From assembly GCA_002422045.1 (NCBI GenBank), contig DITG01000093.1, positions 1 through 12,606 of the forward strand: a DNA stretch of 12,606 nt. Direction: 5' to 3'. Below the pieces are notes generated by a model. That model ran no database searches, was not told the DNA's origin, and saw nothing but the letters and a program-made list of their open reading frames with translations. The translations under genes were made by a program, and so were the position numbers. Position 1 is the first letter of the stretch. Every line of letters starts with the position of its first letter. Shown piece by piece: positions 6,519 through 12,606 of the stretch. The stretch comes from Acholeplasmataceae bacterium UBA6190. GTDB taxonomy: Bacteria > Bacillota_I > Bacilli_A > Acholeplasmatales > Acholeplasmataceae.

Positions 6519-6527
6519 ATTATAGCA
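6519..6527 (-). promoter_or_regulatory. promoter of the EF-G-like operon (extended -10)
   Basis: The minus strand reads TGC-TATAAT, a consensus extended -10 (hexamer 6519-6524, TG at 6526-6527). The -35 at the usual spacing (GTTTCT) is poor, as is common for extended -10 promoters. It is back-to-back with the yidD promoter within the 135-nt intergenic gap. Confidence 0.7.
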
Positions 6528-6570
6528 TAATTTTTGACCCAAGAAACCAATTTGAGAGAAAATATGAAAT

Positions 6571-6599
6571 TTAACATAACCCAAATGACATGATATAAT
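6571..6599 (+). promoter_or_regulatory. sigma-A-type promoter of yidD and DUF805 gene
   Basis: TTAACA (6571-6576) and TATAAT (6594-6599) are spaced 17 nt apart, with an extended TGA immediately before the -10. The start would fall near 6606, leaving a leader of only about 9 nt before the yidD ATG. Confidence 0.82.
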
Positions 6600-6614
6600 G
6601 AGTGTGGTGAAAAC

Positions 6615-6857
6615 ATGAATAAGTTCGCAATCTCAATGATTGAGTGGTATCAGAAAGAGATATCTCCCAACAGCAATCACAAGTGCAGACACAGCCCAAC
6701 ATGCAGTGCCTACGCCAAAGAATGTTACACACGTTTCAATTTTGTCAAGGCTTCTCTTCTGACAACGAAGCGTATTTTGACATGCAACCCTTTGTTCAAG
6801 CCAAAGTATGATCCAGTCCCTGAGAAAAAAGTGAAAAAAAAGAAGCATTCCTCATGA
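6615..6857 (+). CDS. yidD: membrane protein insertion efficiency factor YidD
   Basis: This 80-residue protein matches the YidD family, small membrane-associated proteins that aid YidC-dependent insertion of inner-membrane proteins. Family signatures are visible in order: I-x-W-Y-Q-K-x-I-S-P (about 9-18), C-R-H-S-P-T-C-S-x-Y-A (24-34, two conserved cysteines), K-R-I-L-T-C-N-P (about 52-59, third conserved cysteine), then K-Y-D-P-V-P near 64-69. The C-terminal K-K-V-K-K-K-K tail is strongly basic. Length is typical. The ribosome binding site is weak (GGTG), and with the predicted start point the mRNA leader is very short, so expression is probably modest. It is cotranscribed with the zinc-ribbon/DUF805 gene 31 nt downstream. 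yidC and rnpA, its common partners, are not in the window. Confidence 0.93.
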   Translation: MNKFAISMIEWYQKEISPNSNHKCRHSPTCSAYAKECYTRFNFVKASLLTTKRILTCNPLFKPKYDPVPEKKVKKKKHSS

Positions 6858-6888
6858 ATGCCCTACATCAAATGATTCAGGTGAAACC

Positions 6889-7419
6889 ATGAAATGTTCA
6901 TCTTGCAAACAACCACTCACCCGTGAAGATAAGATCTGCCCTCACTGCAAGGAACCCAATCCGGGATATGTTCTATCCTTATCTCACAGGATGGTCGGTG
7001 TCGAAGACAGAGATACACGGGCTGTCGGAAAAGATATCGAATATGATCAACCAAGATACTTCCTATTTGGCTTTTTTCAGTTATTTAAGCCCTATCTGAA
7101 TCTTTCAGGTACGATGAAACGTGGACAATTTTGGAGCATTCAACTGATCATCTTAATTCTCGATCTGCCGTTTATCCTCTATCTTGTTCAAACCTATACC
7201 GGATGGGTTGACCTTGGTCTGACATCCACATGGGTCAAATTATTCTTCACACTCAACGTGTGTTGGTTTCTACCTCTGTTTGGTGCTGAAGTCAGGAGAC
7301 TTCACGATGCCAATCTTTCCAGTTATTGGATATTATTGAAACTCCTGGTAGGTCCAGGTTCACTCATCTTCATCTATTTGTTAAGTCTTCCTTCAAATCC
7401 AAAAACCCGATATTCATGA
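6889..7419 (+). CDS. zinc-ribbon and DUF805 membrane protein
   Basis: This 176-residue protein has two parts. Residues 1-20 form a zinc ribbon with Cys3, Cys6, Cys17 and Cys20 (two CxxC pairs, second followed by K-E-P-N). From about residue 60 there is a DUF805-type membrane domain: M-K-R-G-Q-F-W at the entry (usual form R-x-G-R-x-x-F-W), then hydrophobic segments at roughly 83-100, 115-132 and 143-165. The diagnostic R-R-L-H-D-A-N-x-S-S-Y-W lies between segments 2 and 3. The function of DUF805 proteins is not known; an integral membrane location with a cytosolic N-terminal ribbon is inferred. The start at 6889 has an AGGTGA site 5 nt upstream. It follows yidD in the same unit and ends 1 nt before a strong hairpin terminator. 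Confidence 0.85.
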   Translation: MKCSSCKQPLTREDKICPHCKEPNPGYVLSLSHRMVGVEDRDTRAVGKDIEYDQPRYFLFGFFQLFKPYLNLSGTMKRGQFWSIQLIILILDLPFILYLVQTYTGWVDLGLTSTWVKLFFTLNVCWFLPLFGAEVRRLHDANLSSYWILLKLLVGPGSLIFIYLLSLPSNPKTRYS

Positions 7420-7458
7420 AAAAATGGAGTGACGCGTTTGCGTTACTCCATTTTGTTT
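7419..7458. terminator. bidirectional terminator between the DUF805 gene and the antiporter gene
   Basis: A 15-bp stem (7421-7435 with 7440-7454, one G-T wobble at 7431/7444) closes a GTTT loop. On the plus strand it ends in TTTTGTTT; on the minus strand in TTTTTT (7419-7424). It lies between two converging genes and can serve both. Confidence 0.9.
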
Positions 7459-7468
7459 GAACAACTGA

Positions 7469-8794
7469 TTAATGTGAATGTGTGGGTGCTGAAGGATCGA
7501 CATCGCAGTCAGTGATTTCAACTGGACAATCGACTTGATGATGATCTTTTGCTTCTCCTGCTTTGAAGAGAGAACTTCTGAACAAAAGAGGTGCAAAGAA
7601 TTCAAAGATCAAGACGGAAGTTAATACAATCGCTTTGATCATGGTTGAATCTGCTTCATCAATGGTCATGTAGACAGCAATCGATCCTGCTAAAAAGATT
7701 TCGAATCCACCTTGTGTGAGCAGTGCAGTTGGCAAGTTTTTCTTGATGGCCACTGGCAGGTTCGGATCGGGTTTGGTCCCTAGCCAAGCACCAAGGAATT
7801 TGCCTCCGGCATGCGCAACCACATAGAGGATCGCCCATCCGCCATATCTGAAGAGATCAAAGATCGAAAGTTCTGCGCCGGCGATGACAAAGAATGCGGT
7901 GATGAGCGGTGGCATGAAACTGTTGATGACGTTGGTTTCATATTTATAGGATTCTTTGTTCAATGCTGAGGTAAACACAGCACCTGCGACAAAGCTTGCG
8001 ATGAATGGGGACACATAAAAGACATAACCAATCAGGGTTGTCAGAACAATGACCCCGACAGAAATGACCAAGTATGTTTCGAACTTCTCATCATCGAAGA
8101 ACTTACAGAGGAAACGCTTGTGCAAAAAGACCAAAAGCAATCCTGTGACAACACCAATGAGTAAAGATAATCCGATTTTCCCAAGGGGTCTCCAGAAACT
8201 TGCCAAAACCAATGCTTCTCCGTTTCTCATCGATGAAGCGAAAACCGTAATGATCAAGAATAAAGAAATACCGATGATATTGTCAATCCCGACAATCGGG
8301 AAAATGATTCTAGACAGTGGACCTTTGGCATGATATTTCTTGCTGATCTCGATGATGGGAGCACCAGCAGTCGCAGCACTTACCCCACCAATGATCAAAC
8401 CAAACCATAAAGGTTGTCCAAAGACTGTGAAGAGAAGCGTTGTCATCCCAACAACAATCAAGATTTGCAAAGTGACAACCAAAGCAATTGTCTTGATGTT
8501 TTTCTTAACAGCGGGAATCCAGAACTTCGTCCCTAAAATGAACGACACGAATCCTAATGCGATGGTGATGACAGGCTCAAGTGCAACGACTAATCCATGA
8601 AAGTGCACATCGATTCCAAATTCCGGCAATACATTGGTGAACATGAGGTTCATCAAAATACCGGCCAGGATAAAGCCGGTGACTTCAGGTAGTTTAATTT
8701 TTTCGATGGCTTTTCCAAATCCATAGCCAACCAAAATCATCAGCGCTAAGGCCAAAAGAGCCTGATACCCGCTGACGGCAGTTGCATAAATCAT
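7469..8794 (-). CDS. cation:proton antiporter (CPA2-type membrane exchanger)
   Basis: This 441-residue membrane protein has the long run of about 12 hydrophobic helices and the L-P-E-V-T-G-F-I-L-A-G segment (35-45) typical of CPA2 sodium or potassium/proton exchangers. The TM4-like V-S-A-A-T-A-G-A-P-I-I-E (138-149) and TM5-like G-I-D-N-I-I-G-I (169-176) form the expected core. The TM5 pair reads Asp171-Asn172, where related exchangers usually have Asp-Asp, Asn-Asp or Gln-Asp. There is no TrkA-N/RCK domain. The hydrophilic tail (about 412-441) is rich in His and Cys (H418, H419, C423, C430, H439, H441), which is unusual. The transported ion cannot be read from sequence. The ATG at 8794 has an AGGAG site. 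It is 18 nt after proS, so it is probably cotranscribed, though no functional tie is evident. Confidence 0.88.
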   Translation of the reverse strand: MIYATAVSGYQALLALALMILVGYGFGKAIEKIKLPEVTGFILAGILMNLMFTNVLPEFGIDVHFHGLVVALEPVITIALGFVSFILGTKFWIPAVKKNIKTIALVVTLQILIVVGMTTLLFTVFGQPLWFGLIIGGVSAATAGAPIIEISKKYHAKGPLSRIIFPIVGIDNIIGISLFLIITVFASSMRNGEALVLASFWRPLGKIGLSLLIGVVTGLLLVFLHKRFLCKFFDDEKFETYLVISVGVIVLTTLIGYVFYVSPFIASFVAGAVFTSALNKESYKYETNVINSFMPPLITAFFVIAGAELSIFDLFRYGGWAILYVVAHAGGKFLGAWLGTKPDPNLPVAIKKNLPTALLTQGGFEIFLAGSIAVYMTIDEADSTMIKAIVLTSVLIFEFFAPLLFRSSLFKAGEAKDHHQVDCPVEITDCDVDPSAPTHSH

Positions 8795-8812
8795 AGTTTT
8801 AAGTCTCCTCGT

Positions 8813-10246
8813 TTAGTATGCGCGTGCAAACCAAACGGTCTGTACAGCTTTTTGATGGGTCACAGGACATACGTCTGTGATGAGTTTTTGTTCAAATGGA
8901 ATGACACGTGCGGTTGCCGTCGTGTCTTTTTTAATCTGGATTTCGGCTTCTTCACCCGAAATGCTCATGGCAACATAGCCGCCTTGTTTGATATAGGCTT
9001 TAAATTCATCATAAGTCTTAGCCTCATAAGTATGTTGAGTGACATGGTCAAGTGCTCTCTGATACAGGGTTTCATGCATGTCAGACAAGAGTTTAGACAT
9101 CATCGGAAGCACATCGGTCGTCTTGACGATTTGCTTGTTCCGGTCATGACGCGTGACCAAAGTCACTTCGTTTCTTTCTAGGTCTCTTGGTCCGATTTCA
9201 ATACGAACAGGAACACCCTTCATTTCATATTCAGAGAACTTCCAGCCTGGTGACTTGCTGGTGTCATCGACAGAAACTCTGTAACCGGCTTTTTTCAAAT
9301 CGGCAAACAGTTGATCGGTCGCAAGCTTGACGGATTCCTTTTGAGATTGAATGGGAATGATGACAATCTGGATCGGTGCGATATAAGGAGGTAAAACTAG
9401 TCCTTCATCATCACCATGAACCATGATGACTGCGCCAATCAGGCGTGTTGAAACACCCCAGGATGTCTGGTAAGCATATTCAAGCTGGTTTTTGACGTTT
9501 GTGAACTTGATGTCGAAAGGAATGGAGAAATTCTGACCGAAATAATGTGTTGTTCCGGATTGCAAAGCTTGTCCGTCATGCATGAGGGCTTCAATGGAAT
9601 ACGTTTCCATCGCACCGGCAAATTTTTCTTTTTCTGTTTTTCTGCCTGTGACAAAGGGAATCGCCAAAAGTTCACGGCCAATTGATGCATAGATATCCAA
9701 AATATCTAAGGTTTCTTTGCGTGCTTCAGCTTCTGTCGCATGGACAGTATGACCTTCTTGCCATAAAAACTCTTTGCCTCTTAAGAAAGGTCTCGTTGTT
9801 TTTTCCCATCTGACGACACTGCACCACTGATTGTACAGTTTCGGCAAATCGCGATAGGAATTGACTATTTTTTGATAGTGTGTGCAAAAAAGCGTCTCGG
9901 ACGTCGGACGAATGATGAGACGTTCTGTCAAGTTTTCATAACCTGTTGTCGTGACCATCGCTGTTTCAGGTGCAAATCCTTCAACATGGTCTTTTTCTTT
10001 TTGAAATAAAGATTCTGGAATCAAGAGCGGCATATAGACGTTCTGATGCCCAGTATCTTTTAACTTCTTATCCAAAAATTGCATGATTCCTTCCCATATG
10101 GCATAGCCATAAGGACGGTAGACGATGAAACCTTTGACATCGCTATAATCCATGAGTTCTGCTTTCAAGCAGAGATCTGTATACCATTGTGCGAAATCGG
10201 TATCTCTTGATGTGACCGAATCGACGAGTTTCTTTTGATTGTTCAT
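8813..10246 (-). CDS. proS: prolyl-tRNA synthetase, archaeal/eukaryotic-type
   Basis: This 477-residue class II synthetase charges tRNA-Pro with proline. The short length, the absence of an insertion editing domain between motifs 2 and 3, and the C-terminal ending W-F-A-R-A-Y place it in the archaeal/eukaryotic-like (ProS3) group found in some Bacillota and mollicutes. Visible signatures are the proline-site R-P-T-S-E-T (113-118), motif 2 starting V-V-R-W-E and continuing F-L-R-G-K-E-F-L-W-Q-E-G-H (about 144-166), and a motif 3-like G-A-V-I-M-V-H-G-D-D-E-G-L-V-L-P-P. In the C-terminal zinc-binding-like region only one Cys is left (V-C-P-V-T-H), so the metal site is probably lost. The ATG at 10246 has an AGGTGA site. 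The 43-nt gap after cvfB holds no T-box leader. Confidence 0.96.
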   Translation of the reverse strand: MNNQKKLVDSVTSRDTDFAQWYTDLCLKAELMDYSDVKGFIVYRPYGYAIWEGIMQFLDKKLKDTGHQNVYMPLLIPESLFQKEKDHVEGFAPETAMVTTTGYENLTERLIIRPTSETLFCTHYQKIVNSYRDLPKLYNQWCSVVRWEKTTRPFLRGKEFLWQEGHTVHATEAEARKETLDILDIYASIGRELLAIPFVTGRKTEKEKFAGAMETYSIEALMHDGQALQSGTTHYFGQNFSIPFDIKFTNVKNQLEYAYQTSWGVSTRLIGAVIMVHGDDEGLVLPPYIAPIQIVIIPIQSQKESVKLATDQLFADLKKAGYRVSVDDTSKSPGWKFSEYEMKGVPVRIEIGPRDLERNEVTLVTRHDRNKQIVKTTDVLPMMSKLLSDMHETLYQRALDHVTQHTYEAKTYDEFKAYIKQGGYVAMSISGEEAEIQIKKDTTATARVIPFEQKLITDVCPVTHQKAVQTVWFARAY

Positions 10247-10289
10247 GTGTTCACCTGATTGTGTTTAAATTCTATCCATGATTGTTTGC

Positions 10290-11132
10290 TTAAGATTTCA
10301 CAAGAATGGTCATGCCATCTTTGAAATCGATTTTGCGTTCTTTGTATAAATGTCCGAGTGCGCGTTTGAATGCTTTTTTGGACATCTTAAATGTTTCATA
10401 AATGGCTTCCGGAGCAGAATCGGCATCTAAAGCCATGTCTCCTTGACGAATGAGATGAGACAAGATGGTGTTGGCATCATCATAGATGGCAACTTCCTTT
10501 TGTTCAGTCATCGAGCCAGTGTATCCTTTTTCGGAATGGAATGTCACTTTGACAGAGACTTCCTGTCCAAGACGCGGCATGTTCTTGATCATGGTGTGAT
10601 GGACAAAAATCCAATGTCCGTCATCCGTGAGCAAATTGATCCCTTCCACACCAAGTTTTTGAACGTGGGCAGACACTGATTTCATCAGTTCAAGACCGTT
10701 TTGAGGTCGTAGACGAACGTCATCTTTGCTTAAGATCTTGGCAACAAGTTTGCCCTTGATCTTGATACCGACATAAAGGACATCGCCTTTTTCAGGCCAT
10801 AGGTTATATTCAAGCGGCAAATCATCACTGGATAATAACAACTCTTTCGCAATGCCCATGTCGAGGAAAACACCTAGTGTGGGATGTGTATCGGAAACTG
10901 ATAGGAATCCAGGCTTAGTCACAGTGACATAAGGCGTCTTTAATGTAGCTGCAAGCCGTCCTTTGTTGTCATAATATAGAAAGGCGTCGACTTTGTCATT
11001 GGGTTTCAATTCCTGATGCAAACTCTCATTGAAATGTAAAAAAACCTGTTCGTCTCCCGACTCAAGCATGTATCCGATATCTGTTTTTCGATTGACGTTC
11101 AAGCGGTTGATTTCACCAACATTTAAGGACAT
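10290..11132 (-). CDS. cvfB: CvfB family S1-like RNA-binding protein
   Basis: This 280-residue protein matches CvfB (YitL in Bacillus), an RNA-binding regulator first described as a virulence factor regulator in Staphylococcus. It has three tandem S1-like OB folds (roughly residues 4-62, 68-130 and 145-210). The second contains G-x-F-L-D-M-G-I-A-K-E-L-L-L, and the first contains the basic-aromatic V-F-L-H-F-N-E-S strand. A C-terminal winged helix (about 220-280) contains F-K-M-S-K-K-A-F-K-R-A-L-G-x-L-Y-K. Length is typical of the family (about 280-300). The ATG at 11132 has an AAGGTGA site. It has an extended -10 promoter just upstream and is followed by proS after 43 nt with no terminator, so it is the likely first gene of cvfB-proS-antiporter. 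Its exact RNA targets are not deducible. Confidence 0.93.
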   Translation of the reverse strand: MSLNVGEINRLNVNRKTDIGYMLESGDEQVFLHFNESLHQELKPNDKVDAFLYYDNKGRLAATLKTPYVTVTKPGFLSVSDTHPTLGVFLDMGIAKELLLSSDDLPLEYNLWPEKGDVLYVGIKIKGKLVAKILSKDDVRLRPQNGLELMKSVSAHVQKLGVEGINLLTDDGHWIFVHHTMIKNMPRLGQEVSVKVTFHSEKGYTGSMTEQKEVAIYDDANTILSHLIRQGDMALDADSAPEAIYETFKMSKKAFKRALGHLYKERKIDFKDGMTILVKS

Positions 11133-11147
11133 AGTATCACCTTAACT

Positions 11148-11156
11148 ATTTTATCA
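11148..11156 (-). promoter_or_regulatory. putative cvfB promoter (extended -10)
   Basis: The minus strand reads TGA-TAAAAT (hexamer 11148-11153, TG at 11155-11156), 15 nt upstream of the cvfB ATG. The -35 at 17 nt spacing (CTGTCG) is weak. It lies just after the fic terminator, so a new promoter is expected here. Confidence 0.5.
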
Positions 11157-11182
11157 TAAAAACGAAAAAACGACAGGAAAAG

Positions 11183-11208
11183 AAAAAAAAGAGTGCAATT
11201 TGCACTCT
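11183..11208 (-). terminator. intrinsic terminator of the Fic gene
   Basis: On the minus strand an 8-bp stem AGAGTGCA/TGCACTCT (11190-11197 with 11201-11208) has a 3-nt loop and an eight-residue U tract (11183-11190). The fic stop codon TAG (11207-11209) is within the stem base. Confidence 0.9.
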
Positions 11209-11935
11209 ATAAGTCAAGTTCTTTGAGAACGCTCTCGTATCGTTTAACCAAGATTGATTTAAAGAAGTCAACGAGTGGTTTCAGATCCTTTTCAGACTTG
11301 AAGATTTCTAGGTTTTCAATGTAAGATTCACGCAATTCCAGAGGAATCGATAGGGGCAGATAATTGCCTTTGATCAAGAAATAATTCAAAACGAGTTTTG
11401 CCAATCTGCCATTCGCATCGACAAATGGATGGATTTTTGCAATCGATGCGTGTGCATAGGTTGCTTTTTCAATGACAGATCCTTCGAAGGATTCGATGTC
11501 TCTGAAAAACTTAGCCATACGGTCATATACTTTCACGTAATCAGGGGGTTGGTGTGAAGCTCCGAATATATTGATATTGACATTTCTGTAGACACCACCC
11601 TGGAAAATGCCTTCGACCAGGATTTCATGGATGTCTTTCATGGTTTCTTCGTTGAATGGCTTGTTGTTTTGTGCCAGTTCAATGACGAATTCAAACGCTT
11701 TTAAATGATTGAGTATTTCTTTTTGCTCTCTTTCTGAATATCCGAGCAGGGCTTTGGCTTGACTGAGTCGTTTAACGTCCTCATAAGGAATTCTGTTTTG
11801 TCCTTGCATGCCTACAGCATCATACGTGTACATCAATGCAAACTTCTCTTTGACTTCTTCAAAGTGTTTCAAATCGCATTCCTTGAGTACATTATCGAGA
11901 TGCTGGCGCTCTACCTCTAAAAGTTCTTTCTCCAT
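11207..11935 (-). CDS. Fic domain protein with altered catalytic and inhibitory motifs
   Basis: This 242-residue protein has a Fic fold; most Fic enzymes transfer AMP or another nucleotide part to a target hydroxyl. The core motif is H-P-F-V-D-A-N-G-R-L-A-K (169-180), keeping the catalytic His169, Asp173 and first Arg177, but with Ala for the usual Gly and Lys180 for the second Arg. The flap region G-V-Y-R-N-V-N-I-x-I-F-G-A-S-H-x-P-P (114-131) is present. The N-terminal segment Y-T-Y-D-A-V-G-M-Q-G-Q-N (36-47) aligns with the usual Y-T-Y-x-S-N-A-I-E-G-N-T inhibitory motif, but the inhibitory Glu is Gln44. The start at 11935 has GGGAG 10 nt upstream. A longer TTG start at 11992 would lie at the -35 of the promoter and is rejected. 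It is a single-gene unit; no antitoxin partner is adjacent. Confidence 0.88.
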   Translation of the reverse strand: MEKELLEVERQHLDNVLKECDLKHFEEVKEKFALMYTYDAVGMQGQNRIPYEDVKRLSQAKALLGYSEREQKEILNHLKAFEFVIELAQNNKPFNEETMKDIHEILVEGIFQGGVYRNVNINIFGASHQPPDYVKVYDRMAKFFRDIESFEGSVIEKATYAHASIAKIHPFVDANGRLAKLVLNYFLIKGNYLPLSIPLELRESYIENLEIFKSEKDLKPLVDFFKSILVKRYESVLKELDL

Positions 11936-11962
11936 AGTATCAACTCTCCCATCTTTAAAATC

Positions 11963-11992
11963 ATTATAACATAAAAGCGCTTCCTTAAACAA
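11963..11992 (-). promoter_or_regulatory. putative promoter of the Fic gene (extended -10)
   Basis: The minus strand reads TGT-TATAAT (hexamer 11963-11968, TG at 11970-11971), a consensus extended -10. TTGTTT (11987-11992) is a weak -35 at 18 nt. A GGAAGCGCTTTT element lies within the spacer. The predicted start near 11956 leaves a leader of about 21 nt. Confidence 0.65.
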
Positions 11993-12002
11993 GTGATAAA
12001 AG

Positions 12003-12024
12003 AAAAACGCCAGCAGTCTGGCGT
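12003..12024 (-). terminator. intrinsic terminator of the ABC transporter ATPase gene
   Basis: On the minus strand ACGCCAG/CTGGCGT (12007-12013 with 12018-12024) forms a 7-bp GC-rich stem with a 4-nt loop, followed by TTTTTCTTTT. The stop codon TGA (12024-12026) overlaps the stem base. Confidence 0.88.
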
Positions 12025-12606
12025 CAGTCTTCTGTGTATCTTCTTAAGAAGGCTTTGGTGCGTTCTTCCTTAGGATTGATTAAAATCTCCTCAGGTGTTC
12101 CGATCTCTGCAATCACACCTTGATCCATGAAAACGATGCGATCAGAGACTTCTTTGGCGAATGCCATCTCATGGGTGACAATCACCATGGTCATGCCTTC
12201 ATTGGCAAGATTCTTGATGACCGTGAGGACTTCCCCGACCATTTCAGGATCGAGTGCAGATGTCGGCTCGTCAAAAAGCATGATTTTAGGACTCATGGTG
12301 AGTGCTCTAGCGATGGCTACTCTTTGTTTCTGTCCGCCGGATAACTGATTGACATTGGCCAATGAGAATTCAAGCATGCCAACTTTGGACAGAAAAGCGA
12401 GCGCTTTTGCTTCGGCTTCTGCTTTCTCCATGCCAAGCAACCGGATAGGACCCATGGTGCAGTTATCGAGTACGTTTTTGTTGTTGAACAGATTAAATGA
12501 CTGAAACACCATACCCATCTGCATTCTCAGTTGTTCCAGATTGGTTTTCGGATCCATCAGGTCATATCCTGTTCTTAGGCAATGACCTGATGGATCCGAA
12601 AACCAA
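12024..12606 (-). CDS. polar amino-acid ABC transporter ATP-binding protein (partial, N-terminus missing)
   Basis: This is the C-terminal three quarters of a GlnQ/HisP-type ATPase that powers amino-acid uptake with a permease and a binding protein. Counting from the internal Met at 12557: M-G-M-V-F-Q-S-F-N-L-F contains the Q-loop Gln19, signature L-S-G-G-Q is 72-76, Walker B I-M-L-F-D-E is 92-97, S-A-L-D is the D-loop, and the switch His is 129 (V-T-H-E-M-A-F-A). The preceding codons read G-Y-D-L, as expected before D-P-K-T-N in this family, so translation does not start at 12557. The Walker A motif is absent because the window ends. The frame stays open to the edge, but sequence upstream of about 12569 no longer looks like the family and lies in the terminal inverted repeat, so it should not be trusted. 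The substrate is inferred from family only. Confidence 0.88.
   Translation of the reverse strand, partial: WFSDPSGHCLRTGYDLMDPKTNLEQLRMQMGMVFQSFNLFNNKNVLDNCTMGPIRLLGMEKAEAEAKALAFLSKVGMLEFSLANVNQLSGGQKQRVAIARALTMSPKIMLFDEPTSALDPEMVGEVLTVIKNLANEGMTMVIVTHEMAFAKEVSDRIVFMDQGVIAEIGTPEEILINPKEERTKAFLRRYTED
12541..12606. repeat. perfect 25-bp inverted repeat at the window edge
   Basis: Positions 12541-12565 and 12582-12606 are exact reverse complements (25 of 25), separated by 16 nt. The inner arm is coding sequence of the ABC ATPase around D-P-K-T-N. The outer arm ends exactly at the last base of the window. There is no U tract on either side and it is inside a gene, so it is not a terminator. Confidence 0.9.

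Noticed and set aside
6480..6584. 35-codon N-terminal extension of the EF-G-like protein
   Set aside because: It spans the -10 element and the AGGAGGT site; EF-G proteins start just before the G1 motif as at 6479.
10247..10289. Possible T-box or other leader controlling proS
   Set aside because: The gap is only 43 nt, with no T-box sequence or terminator hairpin.
11207..11935. Fic as the toxin of a Fic/antitoxin (FicTA or Phd-Doc) pair
   Set aside because: No small partner gene is adjacent; the inhibitory-type segment is in the same protein, and neighbours have their own promoters and terminators.
11936..11992. TTG start extending the Fic protein by 19 residues
   Set aside because: It overlaps a consensus extended -10 promoter; GGGAG supports the ATG at 11935.
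1..12606. UGA read as tryptophan (mycoplasma code)
   Set aside because: Several genes end in TGA right at terminators, and conserved Trp positions use TGG.

Overview
The window looks like a chromosomal stretch from a low- to moderate-GC (about 40%) Gram-positive-lineage bacterium. Support comes from strong AGGAGG-type ribosome binding sites, canonical TTGACA/TATAAT promoters (several with an extended TGn -10), U-tailed hairpin terminators, and Bacillota-type genes (rqcH, cvfB, long-form hpf, yidD, archaeal-type proS). TGA is used as stop (rpoZ, ABC ATPase, yidD, DUF805 gene) and TGG as Trp, so this is not a UGA-recoding mycoplasma. An Acholeplasma/Izemoplasma/Haloplasma-like or Erysipelotrichia-like host is a guess only.

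Layout. (1) 1-1011: the first 16 codons of uvrC (minus, cut by the window edge), then gmk-rpoZ as a two-gene minus-strand operon with its own promoter and terminator. (2) 1070-3413: two plus-strand single-gene units, rqcH (ribosome-associated quality control) and sodA (Mn-type superoxide dismutase), each with a promoter and terminator. (3) 3429-6527: a minus-strand operon, divergent EF-G paralogue, then a short ComF-like zinc-finger protein, then long-form hibernation factor hpf. The Shine-Dalgarno of the middle gene is buried in a 15-bp hairpin beginning 6 nt after the EF-G stop codon. (4) 6571-7419: plus-strand yidD and a zinc-ribbon/DUF805 membrane protein, ending in a hairpin that serves both strands. 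(5) 7469-11156: a minus-strand cluster cvfB-proS-cation/proton antiporter. (6) 11183-11992: a single Fic-domain gene with altered inhibitory and catalytic motifs. (7) 12001-12606: the 3' part of a polar amino-acid ABC transporter ATPase, cut by the window edge. A perfect 25-bp inverted repeat occupies the last 66 bases and may be an assembly or amplification artefact.

The content is mainly housekeeping and translation-centred. I found no CRISPR array, tRNA, rRNA, IS element or prophage. No stretch over 300 bases lacks a gene. The points most worth a second look are the Shine-Dalgarno-masking hairpin in the EF-G-like/ComF-like/hpf operon, the reduced ComF-like protein, the Fic protein in which both partners of the usual autoinhibitory salt bridge appear changed, the recurrent embedding of stop codons in terminator stems, and the terminal inverted repeat.
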